64,000 nt of DNA from Zymoseptoria tritici IPO323. Taxonomy: Eukaryota; Ascomycota; Dothideomycetes; Mycosphaerellales; Mycosphaerellaceae. Location: positions 186,001 through 250,000 of the forward strand of contig NC_018204.1 in assembly GCF_000219625.1 (NCBI RefSeq), written 5' to 3'. How positions within the stretch are numbered: the stretch's first letter is position 1; the number at the start of each line of letters is the position of its first letter. Under the pieces are notes generated by a model, which had not been told where the DNA came from, searched no databases, and worked only from the letters and a program-made list of their open reading frames with translations. Shown piece after piece: positions 10,924 to 21,255 of this stretch. The position numbers and the translations under genes were made by a program.

Positions 10924-13900
10924 AATACTCTCTACGGATTTTCTATATTAATCTTAACTAATCTATCGAGGCTATAGAGTCTACCTTAGACGTCGCGGTT
11001 AAGCAGAAAGCCGACCTTCTACTAGTCTAGGAACCGTGGACTATAGAAGACCCGATAACAGGCTACAAAGAGACAAGATCTATTGCACACCGGGAATACA
11101 ACCAGCTATTCCTAACGACTACGGATTCGACGATCCGGCTAAGAACAATGCTATATATTAGCACAAGACTTAACGTTAATATCTCTCCTATTTTATTAGA
11201 CGACAGCGACATACTTTCCTTTGTTATTTTAGACAAGAAGGGCAATAAGATCTAGATAGTTAATCTCTATAACGAGAAGGACCTTCGGGATACCGAGAAC
11301 CCGCAAAACCGACGAACAATAGAGAGAATCCTCTACTCTCTACGCAACACGTTCCTTCTAAACACTCTACTAGTAGGAGACTTTAACCTTAGACACCCGT
11401 CCTAGGATCCGAGGGGAAAGGATACTACTAGCGCCCGCGAATTTATAGAGTAGATAGAAGACTAGGGCTTTACTCTACGTAATACGATAGGTGTCGGGAC
11501 CTTCTATAGGCCGCACCTAGACGCAGAGTCGGTCCTAGACCTTACGTTTATAAGAGGATCCTTATCTACGAAAGAAATCGACTAGAGAACGATTCCGACA
11601 GGCTCAGACTATAAGGCTATATCTATAGACCTTATTAGCGCGCAAGATCGAGCCCAACAGAAGAAAGTAGTTCTAGATATAGCTTCCGCGGATTAGGAAC
11701 TGTTTATAGATCTCCTAATAAGCAAGGCGACGTCTATTAACTATACGAACTCCCTCGACGACATTGCAGACTCCTTTACCTCGTGTATTACCGAATCGAT
11801 GCGGGGAGTAATCCTAGAGAAAGTAGTATACGCCTGCGCGAAACCTTGGTAGAATAGAGAGCTACGCACGCTACGCCGTACAATGTCTAGAACATATAGA
11901 CAGACCTTTACCTACGGACGTACGCCGACGCTAGACGAGAAAGAGGCGTATACGAAAGCGAGAAACGAGTACTTCTAAGCTATTAAAACAGCTAAGAAGA
12001 ACTACTAGAACGCTTTCCTCGAAAAAGAAGACTCGAAATCTATCTTTAAAGCTATGTCCTATACTAGGAATAGCAGCCGAAGACAGATACCTACGATAAA
12101 CAACGAAGATTCTTTCGAGGGGAAATGTAAGGCCTTCTCCGAAGCCTTATTTCCGCGCCCTCCTACCGAGGAACCTCTACCTAGCCGTTAGGAAGCGTAT
12201 ACAGCCGGGGATTAGGGCTAGACTACGCTAACCGAAGAGGAACTCGCTACCGCCTATAGTACGAAGATAGTAAAAGAAAAAACGCCGGGCCTAGACGGTA
12301 TTACGCAAGCTATTATTAGTAAAGCGTACGGCGCTATTCCTATTACCTTTCTACGTATATATAGTAGGCTACTCGACGAAGGACACTACCCCCGATGCTG
12401 GAAAGTTGCGACAGGCGTAGTTCTAGCAAAGCTAGGAAAACTAGACTATTCGGTCCCTAAGGCCTACCAAGTTATCTCTCTCCTAAACTACCTTAGTAAG
12501 ATTAGCGAGAGAATACTCGCAAAACGCCTAGGGATTATCGTAGAGACGAAGCCCCTTCTACACGACTCGTAGTTAGGAGGGCGAAAGAAGAAATCGGCTA
12601 TCGATACGGTACTTCTCTTAACGAATAAAATCGAGGAGAATCGAAGAAAGAAAAAGAAGACTTCGGTTATCTTCCTCGACGTAAGAGGAGCATACGACTA
12701 CGTTGCAAAGAACCGACTGTTAAGAATAATAATCTAGTTAAGGCTTCCGCATAGCCTTATATATTAGGTTTAGTCGTTTATAAGCAATAGACGCCTACGA
12801 ATAGCATTCGACGGATAGATATAGGAATTCTAGGACGTAGAGATCGGCGTTCCGTAAGGCAGCCCGATGTCTCCTATCCTCTTTCTAATCTATACGCGCG
12901 ATATATTCTTCTCGCTATAAGGAGTTACTCCTAGTTCCTACGTCGACGACATTAGACTATCTACCTCGTCTACGTCCCTTAAGAAGAACTCTAAGGTACT
13001 AGAACGTAAGGCAAGAAGGCTAATAGACCTAGGAAAGAAGAACTCGATTACTTTCGACCTAGCAAAGATAGACCTAGTACACTTCTTAAAAGGGAAAGGG
13101 TCCGATTGCCCGGTAATTCTTCTAAACGGCGATATTGTTCGCCCGGCAAAGAAAGCGATAAGGTAGCTTAGGATTTAGCTAGACGCCGGTCTTACCTTTA
13201 AGGAGCACATTGCAATAAGATCGGCACAAGCATAAGCAGCATTCTATCGATTAGAAAGACTAGCAAATACCGAACGCGGTCTATCTTCTATATCGTTAAG
13301 AAAGATCTACCTAGCCTACGTTACTATAATAGTAGACTACGGGGCCCCGGTTTGGTAGCGGTCGAAAAAGAGTATAAAACCTCTAGTATCTCTATAAAGT
13401 AAAGCTTATAGAAAGATCCTAGGCGTTTTCCGTACCGCCCCAAATGTCCCGTCCGAAGTAGAGTCAAATCTCTTCCCCCCGGATCTACGCCTAGAGAGAC
13501 AGTCAATTTTATACTCTCTACGCGTAGCAAAGCTACCCGAAAACTACCCTGTAAGACTCGCTATCTAAAGCGCGCCTTCGGATACGCGAGAAGTCCAACA
13601 CGAGGACTCGAGAGAGATACTTCCGCAAAAACGATAGAGAACATAGATATAACTACTCTGTTATCGACTCCGACAATATAAGCATTTCGTAGAACACGAG
13701 AGGGCTAACTACGCAAAAGACGATCTCTTTAGCGTCTAGAAAACCCGATACGAAATAGTAAGACAATAGGAGATTAATAAGGTACCTAGGAATACAAATA
13801 GCTACCTTAGTCGATTTCTATAGAGCCTGCTAGGAAAACATAGAATAGGAGGAAGACGCGCTTTAACTAGTGCCTTCTATACTATCCTATTAGGACACGG

Positions 13901-14288
13901 ATACCTAAAGTCCTATCTCTATCGCTTTAGACACGTAACGACGCTAGACTGCCCTTGCGGACGACGAGAAACAGTAGAACACCTCGTATGTAGCTGCCCT
14001 ATCTACGATGTATTTAGGCCACTACCGCTACGACAAGCACAATCTCTACTAGAAATAGTAGAAGATAAGGAACTCCGGAAACACCTTACTACCTTTCTCT
14101 CGGATACAAAGATTGCTTCTAGGTCCTAGCACCTAGCAAGAGGCGAAGACGAGACCGTCTAGCCTACACTCCTTTTACTTTTCCTTATTTGTCTTTCTTT
14201 AAAGTCCTTCGATACTAGCTAGCTACTATCCTAGGTACGGGTCTTTCCCTAAGGTCAAGAGATACGAGAGAACAACGATTGTACATAG
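10917..14288 (+). pseudogene. LINE ORF2: AP endonuclease, reverse transcriptase, CCHC
   Basis: The frame starts at ATG 10917, overlaps the end of ORF1, and runs about 1,120 codons with RIP-type stops. The endonuclease shows LLVxEPW near its start and GDFN at 11376-11387. Its SDH motif has become SDY (His codon to TAT at 11610-11612). The RT shows GLDG, LDVxGAYD and GSPMSP motifs and an intact YVDD at 12939-12950. Near the C-terminus a CPCG...H...C motif (from 13950) forms the CCHC seen in Tad-like ORF2. The product would nick target DNA and reverse-transcribe its own RNA there. The TAG at 14286 may itself be a mutated CAG. Confidence 0.88.
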
Positions 14289-14349
14289 ATAGACTACTGT
14301 CGCGAGACAGCCGTCCTACATAGTCATAGACTCCTACAGGACGTAAATG

Positions 14350-14372
14350 GAACAAACAAACAAACAAAACAA
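14350..14372 (+). repeat. A-rich 3' tail of the LINE
   Basis: AAC/AAAC units directly precede the right copy of the 13-bp target duplication. This is the usual 3' end of target-primed insertions. Confidence 0.85.
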
Positions 14373-14385
14373 TAAGCGGCAAGTC
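14373..14385 (+). repeat. 13-bp target duplication of the LINE, right copy
   Basis: Identical to 8778-8790. The pol frame of the gypsy host resumes here with residues KRQVGYL. Confidence 0.9.
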
Positions 14386-16896
14386 GGCTACCTTAGGTTC
14401 GTAGTAACCCTAAAAGGGGTCGAAATAGAGGCAGAAAGGATCCAAGCTATCGCTAACTAGCCCCTTCCGGCCTTAGTTAGGGACATTCGCATCTTTATCG
14501 GATTTACGAACTACTACCGCTAGTTTATTAAGGGATTCTCCCGCATAGCTAGCCTACTAAACTGCTTAACAGAGAGAGGCCTAAATAGTGCCAAAGGCGG
14601 ACACCGACAGAGAAAGGAGGAATTAGTTCCCCTCGAACTCCTACCTAACGCAGTACAAGCATTCTAGCAGTTAAAGACTAGGTTTATTAAAGCGCCTATC
14701 TTACGGCATTTTAACCCAAAACTGCCTATCCGCGTCGTAACAGATGCCTCTAGGTTCGCCGTCGGGGCAGTACTGTCCCAACCGCATAAAACGGAGGGCA
14801 AAATGCACTAGCACCTAGTAGCCTTCTTCTCTAGCAAGATAAACGCGGCCGAAAGGAACTATAACATATACGATTAAGAGCTTCTCGCTATAGTCGAGGC
14901 CTTTAAGCACTAGAGACACTACGTTAAGGGCGCTTCGCACCAAATTAAGGTCTTAACAGACTATTATAACCTAAAATAGTTTATAACAACTAAGCAACTA
15001 AGCCGAAGATAGGCAAGATAGGCAGAGTAGCTGTTAAACGTCGACTTCCGCATAACGTACAACCCGGGGTCGCTTAATGCCGCCGCGGACGGAGTAAGTA
15101 GACGCCTAGACTTAGAAGATAGGGACTACTCGGAACGGTGGATTAACGAAAGCGACAGTGCTCCTACATTAGACACCCTTCGGCACTAACTAGGTCTATC
15201 CGAGGGAATAACGGCCGAATCTAGCCCCGTTTAGTCTATAATAGCAGTTATAACCTACTATCTACAGCTCGCCACGACCTACTACAGCAAAACGTATATA
15301 ATAGCGAGCACTCTAATAGAAGAATTATTAGACTCCCCGCTAATTAATACAATACGCGAAAGCCTGAAACATAACCCTATAGCATTAACAGTCGAACTAG
15401 CTATAAATAACCCGGATCCGCTAGAATAGACCTAAAGGTAGGCTATATAAGGCGAATTCCTCTTCTACGAACGGAAACTGTACGTGCCTGCGGGCCTAGT
15501 ACGCCTAGCAGCTCTCCGCTAGTGCTATAACGATCCCCTAGCCGGCTACTTTAGTTTTGAACGGACCCTAGAGCTGTTGCAACGGTCGTTCTACTAGCTA
15601 GACATAAGAAAATACGTTAAGGACTACGTAAACAGCTGCTAGATATGCGACAGGGCGAAGCTACGGCGATATAGCCTATATAGAGAACTCTATGCGGAAG
15701 CTCTACTAAACGGGCCCTAGGAGGACCTAACATTGGATTTTATTACCGATCTGCCCCTAAGTACGTTTATAGGGCATACATACGACTTAATCCTCGTCGT
15801 TATAGACAGGTGGTCCAAAATAGCCTACTATATTCCTATACGGAAGGATATTAACGCCGAAACCCTCGCGGAGGTCTTCCTAAGAGAAATCTTCCGCCTT
15901 TACGGAACTCCTAAGTTAATTACGTCCGACAGAGGACTAATCCTTATATCTAAGTTCTAGAGCACGCTTTGCTACTACCTTAGGGTCCGAAGGGGCCTAA
16001 GTACCGCATATTACCCCTAAACGGACGGTTAGACGGAACGTTAGAACTAAACGCTAGAGCAATACCTACGAGTGTACTACAACTACGAACAGGACGACTA
16101 GGCATAGATGCTGTCGGTAGCCGAATTCTCTTACAACGATAGCGTTTATGCGACAACAGGGGTAACACTATTCTAAGCATATAACGTTCGCGATCTAATT
16201 GCCGCCAGATGGCCCGACCTGCCCTAATTAGAGGGCAAAGCTCCTAGTGCGGCGGAAATAGCGCATAGGGTAATCGGCCTATAGAAAACGCTATATAAAA
16301 GACTAGCTACGTTACAGGAGAGACACGCACGATACTACAATGCTCGCAAAACTGCGAAAACATACAAGGTTAGCGACCGTATGTACCTCTCTACTCGATA
16401 TTTGAAGTCTATCCGGCCGTCGGAAAAGCTCGATTACAAGTATATCGGCCTATATAGGATTAAGCGAGCCGTAAACGACGTCGCGTATACGCTAGAACTG
16501 CCGGAAACGATAAATATCTATCCTACGTTCTACATCTCCCTACTAGAGGAGGAAAAACCTACTAAAATCACCGAACGGGCCTAGAATAGCCTAAAGGAGA
16601 TCCGATTAGAGGAACCTAACGTTTACGTAGTAGACAAGATCCTAAAGCGTAAGAAACAACACGGCAGATGGATATACAGGATCGCGTGGAAGGGCTAGCC
16701 CGCGTCTAAAAACACTTAGGAACCTACGACTTACATTAGCCCTACTGCGATAAGAGCATTTAATAAAAGCACGGGAGGTACTAAGGGCGGTAGACTAGCA
16801 CGATAGATATACAAACGCGTTATTAGTTACTATTAAGGCCTAAAAGACACTAGTTAACACTATATAGACTCCTTAGTCCGGTTCCTAGTTACCTAA
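14374..16896 (+). pseudogene. gag-pol, 3' part: RT end, RNase H, integrase, chromodomain
   Basis: The frame matches that of 6343-8790. It finishes the RT thumb, then carries RNase H (VVTDAS near 14734), and an integrase with its zinc finger and an intact CxxC at 15637-15648. One His of that finger appears changed to Tyr. The catalytic core shows LDFI and TSDRG near 15735 and 15925. A C-terminal chromodomain lies at 16621-16740 (WIYRIAWKGW-like). The chromodomain places the element among chromoviruses, which target integration to heterochromatin. The stop is TAA at 16894-16896, and the other copy has TGA there. TAG codons throughout are RIP products. Confidence 0.92.
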
Positions 16897-17158
16897 AATT
16901 TTTCTCTACCTTAGAAGAATTTTAATCTAATAAAATCCTAGGGGGGGAAATTAGGGGCTAAACGGGCCCCTAAGGACGACATTATTACACAACGAGAGAC
17001 AATCGAGCACAGTGAAGTCATTTTAATTCTATCTGATCTATAAGTCGCCAAGTCGTAGCAAAAAGAAACAACCCGGGCGTTACCGCGCCTATTAGTCCTA
17101 AAACGAGCCTAAAAGAGGCTAAAAGAGATAAAAGAAACACGAAAAAGCGCTTATATGC

Positions 17159-18180
17159 TTATTCCTTAGGCTTAAGGTCCCTAGAGAGGTCGTACTCGGT
17201 CGGACGGAGCACTCCCTCTATAACGGAGGCCTTCGAGCCCTTCTTAGCGCCCGCACGGGTATAGACGGTGTCTAGAGCGGCCGAAAGGGCCTAAACGCGA
17301 CGCCGTAGGCGGTCCTCGGTAGATCCTTAGGCTAGAATAAGTCGCTTACGGGGGGTGTTAGGCATGTCTTTACCCTGTTAGGGTTAGTAGGGCACTTTTG
17401 GGCAAGAAGGGACCTAAATACTTATAAGCTCCCTCTTTCGCTTTACAGCCTCCTTAGCGAGCAACTTCTCGCGCTTTCCGAACATAAGCGGTCCCTTCTA
17501 GTCGAATTCGGCCTTGCCTTAGTACAGATAGAGGCCGTTAACACTAGTAAAGGAGTTGAAGCGCCTAAAAGGGGGTTAACGGAGCCAAACAGACCCGAAC
17601 TAACTACACATACCCCTGAATGCGTACGTAGACCGCCTTATAGGCCGAACAAGCCGCCGCAGCTATCGCTCCGGTACTATCGGCGGCAATAGCGGCCCTA
17701 CGGAGCTTATTAGCCCTCGTAATGTCGCCTTTAACTAGTTCCGGCATCTTTTAACTACATTAGCCCCCGAAAGCCCCCTTTTAAACCCGTACATACCTAG
17801 AAACAATCGCGGTTGGAGCAATTGTAACACTTTAGGTAATATTCGTCCTTATTATTAGTTGCCCACTTGTCCGGCGATTCGCGCGCAAAGAGGCAGAACT
17901 AGGCCAAATCGGCCTTGTTTAAGGGCTTGTTAAGGCAGTTAACGCACGGATTGCCCTTAAAGATGCCGTTAGCGGCGAATTGCTTGCGTTAGGTCGCGAT
18001 AGAGGCGGGTTACGTCATAATAGGCTCGTTCGGTCGCGGATAGGGTCGTTTAGTAAGAATAGCGGTTTTTCGATAAAAGTCGAGGTCGTCCGGTAGAAAA
18101 TAGGGCTAAAAGGGAACTAAACGCTACGTTAGCACTATACAGGCTACAAATGCCCCTTAGGGGGGCACTTTTAGACCTAT
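17159..18180 (-). pseudogene. Antisense intron-bearing accessory gene of the gypsy element, copy 1
   Basis: It lies between pol and the 3' LTR on the opposite strand. Four exons are joined by three introns: 17748-17796 (49 bp, GTATGT donor), 17565-17613 (49 bp, GTATGT donor) and 17375-17425 (51 bp, donor now ATAAGT, ACTAACC branch). With the introns removed the frame is continuous to TAA at 17161-17159. Its only interruptions are RIP-type TAG and TAA codons. The protein is about 290 residues. Exon 1 has the Cys spacing C-x2-C-x13-C-x21-C-x2-C-x4-C, which could bind zinc. The later exons are basic and helical with a Lys/Arg-rich stretch before the last intron. The 5' end is not resolved. I recognise no family. 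Fungal DUF3716-type Cys motifs would be a first comparison. Confidence 0.75.
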
Positions 18181-18373
18181 TTAGCCATCGGATAGGGTTA
18201 AGTCACACTTACTAAGTCTGCACAAGGTTGTTAAAGAAGAGAAGAACTCGAGGGATCCGAGCCTAGGTTTTAAAGCCGCAGTAGACCCCGATTAAGGCCT
18301 TAGGCTATTAAACTTAGCAAACACTAAAAAGAATTCACTCGAGGTAAAACTGTTTAGAGCGCGACGCTCTGCG

Positions 18374-18388
18374 TAAGGAGGGGGGCTA
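18374..18388 (+). promoter_or_regulatory. Polypurine tract
   Basis: A run of A and G (AAGGAGGGGGG) ends a few bases before the 3' LTR. It is the expected primer site for plus-strand synthesis. The inverted copy has the complementary run just after 60093. Confidence 0.7.
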
Positions 18389-18603
18389 TATTACATCTGC
18401 CTCCGCCGAATACCGACAATCGGCATCTAATCCCCTACCTTAGCGGCATATACACCCCTACTAGGGCCTTTTGAGCTCGTTTAAGCCAGATTGCGCCCGT
18501 AGTATAAGGATACGTAGAATCTCCTCCTTCCGAGAGAGTATCGAATCGAGTCTGTTCTAAAGTGATTCATACTGCTACTCTATTCTTAACTGCACCTTTT
18601 ACA
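18389..18603 (+). repeat. 3' LTR, 215 bp
   Basis: It is the same length as the 5' LTR. It begins TATTACATC, where TG has become TA, and ends CCTTTTACA. It is followed at 18604-18608 by the GCTTT duplication. Confidence 0.96.
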
Positions 18604-18697
18604 GCTTTTACTAGTTTTGTAAATGCGCGAACTTCTCTCTCTCCTCTATAGATAGCTCTTTACCCTCCTTCTGTTTTAATTCTTCCTCGAGCGGATC

Positions 18698-19462
18698 CTA
18701 CATACTAGGTATGTCTAAAGGTGAAGCCGGAGAAGAGGATTCGTTGGATGATGAAGGTGGATTAGGGTAGGGTTGATTGGCGGCGGCGAGCGAATTATTG
18801 AGACCGTCGTTAGAGAGGACGAGCGCCGGGATAGCAGCGCTCTGGGCTCGATATAGGATCGGACCTTGTCGGCGACGGATGCTCGGCCATAGGGGTGAGT
18901 GCCTTGGACAAAGAGGATGATCGATGGGAACGGTGTAGATTTTGCGGCGGTGGTGGAGAAGATGGATGGGTTGAAGAAGGAGCACGAAGATCATCAAATG
19001 AAGGATGGAAGGTGTCCACAAAGATGCTCTGGCTGGTCTTCCGTAGGCTCCTCGGAGCGTGGACTGTTGATCCTGTAGTCGCTTGAGGCGGGCGCTTACT
19101 GAGGCAGTCGTAGGCTCGTACAAGTCTCTGTCTGTTGGCCGGTCGTGTATGGTATCGCTGTATCGATCTGTCTGTCGGTCTGTAGAGTTCACGTTCTTCC
19201 AGTCGGTCTGAGTCGTCTGTGAAATCTCTGCACTGTCGAGATTGCGATGGAAAGACTCCCAATCTTTCGTAGTAAGACGAGGAGTTCTGGTTGAGGACAG
19301 AGCGGCTTTGACGGAGATGGCGGTGTACTCGGGGGTTTCGAGCCACTCGGTGAAACAGAGGTGGTTGGTTCTCGATTGAACTTTGGGGGATCCCGACGAG
19401 CTCATTTGTAGAGACGAGTGTGTAGTGGTATTTGTGAGCGGATCTTGTTGGCCAGTGTGCAA
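18698..19462 (-). pseudogene. Degenerate host gene next to the LTR, unknown function
   Basis: A frame of 254 codons is open on the minus strand. Its N-terminal part, with an ATG near residues MSSSGSPKVQ, and its C-terminal part, a Ser/Pro/Asn-rich tail ending at 18698, read like a fungal protein. The middle (about 19100-18850) is more protein-like in another frame, so small indels are likely. The gene starts 90 bp from the LTR and shows little RIP. No domain is recognised. Confidence 0.35.
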
Positions 19463-19651
19463 AACATGCGACGTAGTGTAAAGGCAGACCGAGCACGGCC
19501 GAACGGCGGGAATGGGGATGTTTTGGTCCGGTCGGAGGGATAATAATCCTTGGATGCATGCTGCACAGTGCCAAGAAGCCTGGGTGTATGTTCAATCGTA
19601 CCTTAGAATGAATCCTGCACCTATCCGACGGGCTCGTTTCAGCAACATTAA

Positions 19652-19709
19652 ACAATCGTGCAGCATCAATCCAGCAGCATCAACAATCGTGCAGCATCAA
19701 TCCAGCAAC
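19652..19709. repeat. 31-bp tandem duplication
   Basis: Two consecutive copies of a unit starting ACAATCGTGCAGCATC, the second 27 bases long. From 19463 to 19910 I see nothing else convincing. Confidence 0.8.
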
Positions 19710-19910
19710 GACAGACATTCCAGCGCCAGCAAAATGAGTCCGATCCAACCAGCCAGACCGCCTACCCTCTACTCCAAGATGGTGCAAGTTACCCACGTCC
19801 CAGGCTCCTCTAAGTTTCGCCGCACGGTAACTCGATTGTCTCCTCTCCATGTTCGACAGCGACAGCGACACTATTAACACTTGATCCAGATCCAGGCTGG
19901 AGACGACATT

Positions 19911-20894
19911 ATGTCCGGCGAAGAGTCCTCTTCCTCCTGGGCCTTCTCGCCCGAAGCAAACCGATATCGGCGGCAATACTAGAACCCCGGACGAAGTCGA
20001 GCGGGAGAAGCGCCACCTCCACCGCGAGGGCGTTTTGCCGAGATCCGAGCGACTGCAGCGAGAGCATCGTCACATCAAACTACACCAGAAAGAGGATGCG
20101 GACGGGAAGAAGGCATCAACGAACTTTGGCGTCCATGATGTGCCGGATATGACCATCTCTCCTCACCACGTACTACCCAAGCATGGCTTCTACGCCGCCA
20201 CCAGCATCATCTCCATGCTCTTTCTGGTGCTGGTCCTCATCCTCGGCTGCGGCCTCGCATGCATTGACCATCACGGACTGTCGTTCGGAGCCACACATTC
20301 GTCACGATATCTCTTCGATATCACGACACTCCCCGCGGTACCCAAGTTCCCAGAGGTGGATCTCGATTGCAACACGTCTTACACTTCCACCTCGACAATT
20401 CAAAGCATCCAGGCTTTTGCGCCGATGAGGCGAGTGATGAAGAGGACAACGATGCAATCCGGGACAGGGTCGTAGAGGAGGCGTAGGAGATATAGGAGGC
20501 AGGAATACGTAAGGTAGTCGAGGGCGATAAGCGGGCGAGGGAGCGGGAAAGAGTTATTAGGTAGTTAGTAAGGAGCGTCGCGTAGCGGATTAGTAGGTAG
20601 CCGTCGTTGTAGGTACACGATTCGGAGACGACGGTAGTAGAGGAAGGGGTCGGAGAGGCGCGGAGGACGAGGCAGTTGCAGGTAGTAACAATCGACATGC
20701 AGTTTGGTTAGTTGGCCGGGGCACTACGGGTGTTGGACGACGTGTTGGTGGCGTTAAGGGGGGTGGTGGAGGCCATGGAGGTGGAGGCCGAGCCGGCGGT
20801 GATGGGAGAGGTCCATAAGGTTACGAGGCGCGTGCGATGCGGAGAAGCTGGACCGGAGTTGGGTCCGCGAGGCGGGGGAGATGGAAAATGGTAG
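19911..20894 (+). pseudogene. Degenerate gene: one membrane helix plus helical tail
   Basis: The ATG at 19911 begins a Ser/Glu-rich N-terminus. After a frame change (about 20070) a hydrophobic helix of about 22 residues follows (near 20200-20260, core MLFLVLVLILGCGLACI). The frame then returns to that of the start near 20400, and an acidic, helical segment runs to TAG at 20892. That segment contains about seven TAG codons between 20475 and 20710, each replaceable by CAG or TGG. CA and TG are scarce only in this part, so RIP reached the 3' half. The architecture (disordered start, one helix, charged helical tail) recurs at 21256-23228 and 47043-48470. Confidence 0.5.
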
Positions 20895-21255
20895 CGGTAA
20901 GCCAAGGTAAGAAAGAACCACTCCATTCAAGCGAGGAAATACATGACAAGTGAATACCTTTGATTCTCCCTGATGATACAGCACATTCTGCATAGTATTT
21001 CACTCTTCATCTTCGTTTTCCCAAGAACGGAACGGACTGCGCCCGCAGTGCTGCTCTTAACATCCGGCGGGCGATCTAAGGGAGTGTGTCCGGCAGTTGC
21101 CTATTGCTTCCCGAGTTGTTCGTGTCCTCATCGACCTCGTCGTACGTCCCAATGTCCTCGTCCGTCCAGTCATCGTCAACACCCTGGTCTAGCAACCAGC
21201 ATCGGCGTCTCTGAGCCCGAGCCGCCTCCGCCTCCCGTCCTCCTCTACTCCCAAA
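20895..21255. other. Intergenic, nothing identified
   Basis: Overlapping short frames on both strands, none with protein-like character over its length. Confidence 0.4.

Larger units (their letters stand above)
8791..14372 (+). mobile_element. Tad-like non-LTR retrotransposon (LINE) nested in gypsy
   Basis: The element is 5,582 bp long, lies in the same orientation as its host element and has no LTRs. It has a 5' leader of about 960 bp, two overlapping frames (9751-10923 and 10917-14288) and an A-rich 3' tail of AAC/AAAC units. ORF2 combines an AP-type endonuclease, a reverse transcriptase and a C-terminal CCHC motif. This fits the Tad1/I-like clades of fungal LINEs. I see no RNase H domain. 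Many CAG and TGG codons are now TAG. As it lies inside the gypsy element it is the younger insertion. Removing it restores the RT frame. Confidence 0.93.
6086..18603 (+). mobile_element. Full-length Ty3/gypsy chromodomain retrotransposon, copy 1
   Basis: The element is 12,518 bp long. It is bounded by two 215-bp LTRs beginning TG (now TA in the right copy) and ending CA, and by a perfect GCTTT duplication. Inside are one long gag-pol frame (6343-16896), an antisense gene (17159-18180) and a purine-rich tract before the 3' LTR. A LINE of 5,582 bp with a 13-bp duplication interrupts the RT domain, so the element itself is about 6,923 bp. RIP has turned dozens of CAG and TGG codons into TAG, so no protein can be made. 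The partner copy at 59879-64000 is inverted and spans the same length as the matching part. Confidence 0.96.

Noticed and set aside
6343..16896. Reassigned TAG codon (alternative genetic code) in the retroelement frames
   Set aside because: TAG appears for both CAG (Gln) and TGG (Trp), CA and TG are depleted in non-coding parts as well, and other codons show the same C-to-T and G-to-A changes. RIP explains all of this.
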